From an uncultured Eubacteriales bacterium (GTDB taxonomy: Bacteria; Bacillota; Clostridia; Peptostreptococcales; Anaerovoracaceae): a DNA stretch of 7,507 nucleotides. Where the stretch lies: NCBI GenBank assembly GCA_902797345.1, contig CADBSL010000216.1:1-7507 (forward strand). The letters are read 5' to 3'. Made by a program: the position numbers and the translations under genes. Each line of letters begins with the position of its first letter. Within the stretch, counting starts at the first letter, position 1. The notes beneath the pieces were generated by a model. The model worked only from the letters and a program-made list of their open reading frames with translations. It made no database searches and had not been told where the DNA came from. This document shows positions 5,252 to 7,507 of the stretch, in pieces.

Positions 5252-7021
5252 ATGAAAACGTTTCATAGAAAGTTACTGATCCTGCTGGTACTGGCGGCAG
5301 CTGCTGCACTTCTGAGTGCCTGTACCGCTGCGGCCACGGATTTTGATGATGTGGCTGAAGACGCATGGTTTTATGATTCGGTATTGAAAGTGGCGGACGA
5401 AAAGATCATGTCCGGCGTAGCTGACAATGTTTTCGATCCGGAGGCGGCTACCACAAGAGCCATGCTGGCCACCGTTTTGTGGCGGGCAGACGACGCCCCC
5501 AAGGACTTTTCCGGGACACCGGCATCCTTCAGTGATCTGAAGGGAGATTGGTACCGGACGGCCGTGGAATATCTGTCTGCAAGCGGACGGATCCAGGGCT
5601 ACCCCGACGGCACCTTCCGTCCGGACCGGGAAGTGACCCGGGCGGAGGCGGCGGTGATGATCGGCAACTCCATCAGCAACCGAGAAATCACAGAACTTCA
5701 GAAGGTGACGCCCTTTACAGATGAAGAAAAGATCCCGCAGTGGGCGAAGAATGGCATCGAAGAATGCCAGATGGCGGGGATCATCGGCGGGTATGCCGAT
5801 GGATCCTTCCAGCCCGGACAGACCATTACCCGGGCGGAGATGGCCAAGATGCTGGCTGCTTTTCTGGAACTGCCTGTGAAGGAAGAGGAACCGGAGTCGG
5901 ACGGGTATGATGCGGATAAAGCCACGGATGAACTGGTCAAAGCGGTGATCGGGGATTCCAAAAGGAACTACCTGATCTCTCCCCTGAGTCTGAAGGCGGC
6001 TTTCGGTATGGCGGCCAACGGAGCTTCCGGAGAAACACAGGAGGAGATCCTGAAAGCGCTGCACCTGGGAGAAATGGATGACTTTAATTCCTACTACCGG
6101 AGCCTGGAGCGGAAGTATGCGGCGGCGGAAGAAGCCATCACCGTGGATCTGAATAATTCCCTTTGGGTCAATGAGAGCCGGATGGTCGGATTTGAGTTCA
6201 AAGAAGATTTTGAAAAGCAGGCGGATGAATACTACGGGGCTGAGGTCGGCGTGGTCAATGACGGCAATGCCGTGGAGACCATCAACAGCTGGATCAGCGA
6301 AAAGACCCGGGAAAAGATCAAAAACTGCATCTCCAGCAGTGATTTTACCACGGCGCTGGTGAACACCCTGTATTTCAAGGGTGCCTGGGCTACGGGATTC
6401 GGGAAGGAAGCCACGAAGAAGGGGACCTTCACGAACATCGATGGAAAGAAAGTCAGGACGGATCTGATGCATATGACGGAGAACGTTCAATATTATGAAA
6501 ACGGCTCCACTCAGGTCATCAGCCTTCCCTATGACAAGGCTTCCTATGAAGAGGATGGTAAGCTGAAGACTTATTTCTCGGATATGGATCTCAGCATGTA
6601 CGTGGTCCTGTCGGAAAAGCCGGTGGATATCGCATCCTTCCTGACGGACATCCAACCCCGGATGGCGAATCGCCGGATCGTGATCACCTTGCCGAAATTC
6701 AGCTTCCGAAGCGATTTCGACCTGAATGCACCGCTGCAGGCCATGGGCATCCAGAAAGCCTTTACGGATGAGGCGGAATTTACGGAGCTTTCGGAATTGG
6801 AGCAGAAGATCTCCAGCGTGATCCAGGACACCTACATCGCGGTGGACGAGGAAGGCACCGAAGCAGCTGCGGTCACCGTGATCACCATGGAAGCGACAGC
6901 GGCCATGCCGGATGAACCCTATGCAGAATTCAAGGCGGACCGGCCTTTCCAATTTGCGATCCGGGACAACAAGAGCGGCGAGATCCTCTTTGCCGGGGCG
7001 TATAATACGGTGGAGAATTGA
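5252..7021 (+). CDS. SLH-domain serpin lipoprotein, predicted cell-surface protease inhibitor
   Basis: A 589-residue secreted protein joining a wall-binding module to a serpin. Residues 1-24 are a lipoprotein signal peptide: basic start, hydrophobic core, lipobox LSAC with the lipidated cysteine at C24. Three SLH repeats follow (about 30-75, 92-138, 154-204), each with the F-x-D/G-x-x-x-F-x-P core; the second and third have TRAE, the first TRAM. SLH repeats bind secondary wall polymers. The serpin domain spans about 219-588 and is of full family length. It shows the ANGASGET helix motif (255-262), NTLYFKGAW (371-379) and LPKF (480-483). The reactive-centre loop hinge is EEGTEAAAV (533-541), with the small P14-P10 residues (Thr-Glu-Ala-Ala-Ala) of inhibitory serpins. 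Counting from the hinge puts P1-P1' at T549-A550, and the target protease is unknown. AGGGAGG lies 7 bases before the ATG. The gene is probably co-transcribed with the upstream carboxypeptidase. Confidence 0.95.
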   Translation: MKTFHRKLLILLVLAAAAALLSACTAAATDFDDVAEDAWFYDSVLKVADEKIMSGVADNVFDPEAATTRAMLATVLWRADDAPKDFSGTPASFSDLKGDWYRTAVEYLSASGRIQGYPDGTFRPDREVTRAEAAVMIGNSISNREITELQKVTPFTDEEKIPQWAKNGIEECQMAGIIGGYADGSFQPGQTITRAEMAKMLAAFLELPVKEEEPESDGYDADKATDELVKAVIGDSKRNYLISPLSLKAAFGMAANGASGETQEEILKALHLGEMDDFNSYYRSLERKYAAAEEAITVDLNNSLWVNESRMVGFEFKEDFEKQADEYYGAEVGVVNDGNAVETINSWISEKTREKIKNCISSSDFTTALVNTLYFKGAWATGFGKEATKKGTFTNIDGKKVRTDLMHMTENVQYYENGSTQVISLPYDKASYEEDGKLKTYFSDMDLSMYVVLSEKPVDIASFLTDIQPRMANRRIVITLPKFSFRSDFDLNAPLQAMGIQKAFTDEAEFTELSELEQKISSVIQDTYIAVDEEGTEAAAVTVITMEATAAMPDEPYAEFKADRPFQFAIRDNKSGEILFAGAYNTVEN

Positions 7022-7042
7022 TAATAAAATCGGACAATGCAC

Positions 7043-7095
7043 TCTTGCCTCGCCCCTATGGGGAGAGGTGCCGCCAAAGGCGGCGGAGAGGGGGA
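7043..7095 (+). repeat. GC-rich palindromic intergenic repeat element
   Basis: Two hairpins lie side by side. The first is CTC-g-CCCC (7049-7056), loop TAT, GGGG-a-GAG (7060-7067), with one mismatch. The second is GCCGCC (7070-7075), loop AAA, GGCGGC (7079-7084), perfect. A purine-rich GGAGAGGGGGAG tail follows. Composition and layout resemble the short palindromic elements scattered between genes in many gut Clostridia, as I remember them. It lies 21 bases after the serpin stop codon. The 13 bases at the left window edge may be a second copy in the opposite orientation. Confidence 0.6.
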
Positions 7096-7109
7096 GAAGA
7101 TGAATGCAC

Positions 7110-7147
7110 AGATCCCGAGGCCGAAGGCCGAGGGATCTTCTTTATTC
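7110..7147 (+). terminator. Hairpin terminator after the SLH-serpin gene
   Basis: AGATCCC (7110-7116) pairs with GGGATCT (7132-7138). Inside this stem, GGCC (7119-7122) pairs with GGCC (7126-7129) around a GAA loop. The two stems are separated by a symmetric GA/GA internal loop (7117-7118 and 7130-7131) that could form tandem sheared G-A pairs in RNA. A T-rich run, TCTTTATTCT, follows. It lies about 90 bases after the stop codon, so it is a plausible end of the carboxypeptidase-serpin transcript, although the T tract is interrupted. Confidence 0.6.
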
Positions 7148-7150
7148 TCC

Positions 7151-7185
7151 CGACTCCTGACTTCAGACTCCCGACTCCAGCTCCC
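7151..7185 (+). repeat. Degenerate seven-base tandem repeat (consensus nGACTCC)
   Basis: Five consecutive heptads can be read: CGACTCC, TGACTTC, AGACTCC, CGACTCC and AGCTCCC. The first and fourth are identical. The unit does not code for anything evident and lies between the terminator hairpin and the next promoter. The seven-base period suggests a slippage-prone tract that has decayed. Confidence 0.6.
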
Positions 7186-7202
7186 CTGTAACACAGCTGT
7201 AA
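7186..7202 (+). promoter_or_regulatory. Candidate regulator site: CTGTAA direct repeat and ACAGCTGT palindrome
   Basis: CTGTAA occurs at 7186-7191 and again at 7197-7202, 11 bases apart, about one helical turn. Between them lies the perfect 8-base palindrome ACAGCTGT (7193-7200). The cluster ends one base before the -35 box of the next gene, a usual place for an activator. The CTGTAACA part is also found at 3588-3595 upstream of the carboxypeptidase gene. Confidence 0.3.
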
Positions 7203-7203
7203 A

Positions 7204-7233
7204 TTGATTGGAAACGAGGACGGTGGTATAATA
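7204..7233 (+). promoter_or_regulatory. Promoter of the downstream SLH gene
   Basis: TTGATT (7204-7209) is followed after 18 bases by TATAAT (7228-7233). The -10 is preceded by TGG, giving the extended form TGn-TATAAT. The start codon of the next gene lies 41 bases after the -10. This is the best sigma-A-type promoter in the window, and it shows that the next gene has its own transcription unit. Confidence 0.75.
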
Positions 7234-7274
7234 AAACCAACAAATCCAAAGTTATAGAAAATGGAGGGGACGGG

Positions 7275-7507
7275 ATGAAAAGGAATACGAAACGGATATT
7301 GATTTTACTGCTGACGGCGGCGCTGGTGCTGGAAATGATGCCGGCGGCGGCTTTTGGGGAAGAGGCCCCCGAAGCAGTCGGAGCCAGTGACAGTGTTGCC
7401 CCGGCGGCATTTCAGGATGTAACAGGAAGCGATTGGTTTTACGGACCGGTGACAGAAATGACAGGAGAGGGGCTCATGAACGGCGTAGCGGACGGGGTGT
7501 TCGACCC
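7275..7507 (+). CDS. Secreted SLH-domain protein, 3'-truncated by the window edge
   Basis: An open frame from ATG 7275 to the end of the window (77 full codons plus two bases), with GGAGGGG just upstream as ribosome binding site. Residues 1-28 are a signal peptide: KR-rich start, hydrophobic core (about 8-19), and a cleavage region near PAAAFG. There is no lipobox cysteine, unlike the preceding SLH-serpin. After an acidic, Ala-rich linker, residues 45-77 begin an SLH repeat (FQDV, DWFY, GLMNGVADGVFD). Over 34 positions, 17 match the first SLH repeat of the SLH-serpin, so the two surface proteins are probably related in their anchor modules. The functional domain lies outside the window, so its activity cannot be stated. 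Confidence 0.87.
   Translation, partial: MKRNTKRILILLLTAALVLEMMPAAAFGEEAPEAVGASDSVAPAAFQDVTGSDWFYGPVTEMTGEGLMNGVADGVFD

Noticed and set aside
3690..5366. Minus-strand open frame of 558 codons opposite the carboxypeptidase gene
   Set aside because: It is a shadow of the S11 peptidase gene, spans the next gene's start, and has no domain of its own.
5273..7042. Minus-strand open frame of 589 codons opposite the SLH-serpin gene
   Set aside because: It mirrors the serpin gene, has no recognisable motif, and its composition (R, H, G, I, F) is typical of the complement of a biased gene. The serpin frame has signal peptide, SLH and serpin motifs plus a good ribosome binding site.
7043..7185. CRISPR array or riboswitch
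   Set aside because: There are no regular repeats of 23 bases or more with unique spacers, and no known riboswitch core was recognised. The heptads are too short and directly adjacent.
7022..7194. Short open frames through the intergenic repeat (for example 6912-7103 plus, 6919-7194 minus)
   Set aside because: They cross palindromic repeat and terminator DNA, lack ribosome binding sites, and overlap the serpin C-terminus in other frames.

Overview
The window looks like chromosomal DNA from a Gram-positive, Clostridia-like member of the Bacillota. The reasons are AGGAGG-type ribosome binding sites, a short-form serC-serA pair with an ACT-ended SerA, a sporulator-type D,D-carboxypeptidase, surface-layer homology (SLH) proteins, and GC-rich palindromic intergenic repeats. 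This placement is inference; no rRNA or marker phylogeny is available here.

Left half, minus strand (90-3404): a compact gene string read right to left, serC (phosphoserine transaminase), serA (3-phosphoglycerate dehydrogenase), then a YihY/BrkB-family membrane protein. Gaps are 23 and 7 bases, so it is very likely one operon. It ends in a strong hairpin terminator at 58-89. serA and serC supply the first two steps of serine synthesis from 3-phosphoglycerate; the membrane protein's role is unknown.

Centre (3405-3665): an AT-rich divergent control region of about 260 bases holding the serC promoter on one strand, the carboxypeptidase promoter on the other, and three short inverted repeats that could be operators or RNA hairpins.

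Right half, plus strand (3666-7507): a penicillin-binding D,D-carboxypeptidase with a real C-terminal membrane helix and a long arginine/proline-rich tail; then, after a weak hairpin, a 589-residue lipoprotein with three SLH repeats and a complete serpin domain; then a repeat-rich intergenic stretch (7022-7274); then the start of another secreted SLH protein that runs off the window. The theme is the cell envelope: one enzyme trims peptidoglycan peptides, and two SLH proteins are predicted to sit on the wall. The most unusual gene is the SLH-serpin, a predicted surface-held protease inhibitor with both a lipid and a wall anchor. No phage, insertion sequence, CRISPR array, tRNA or rRNA was seen.
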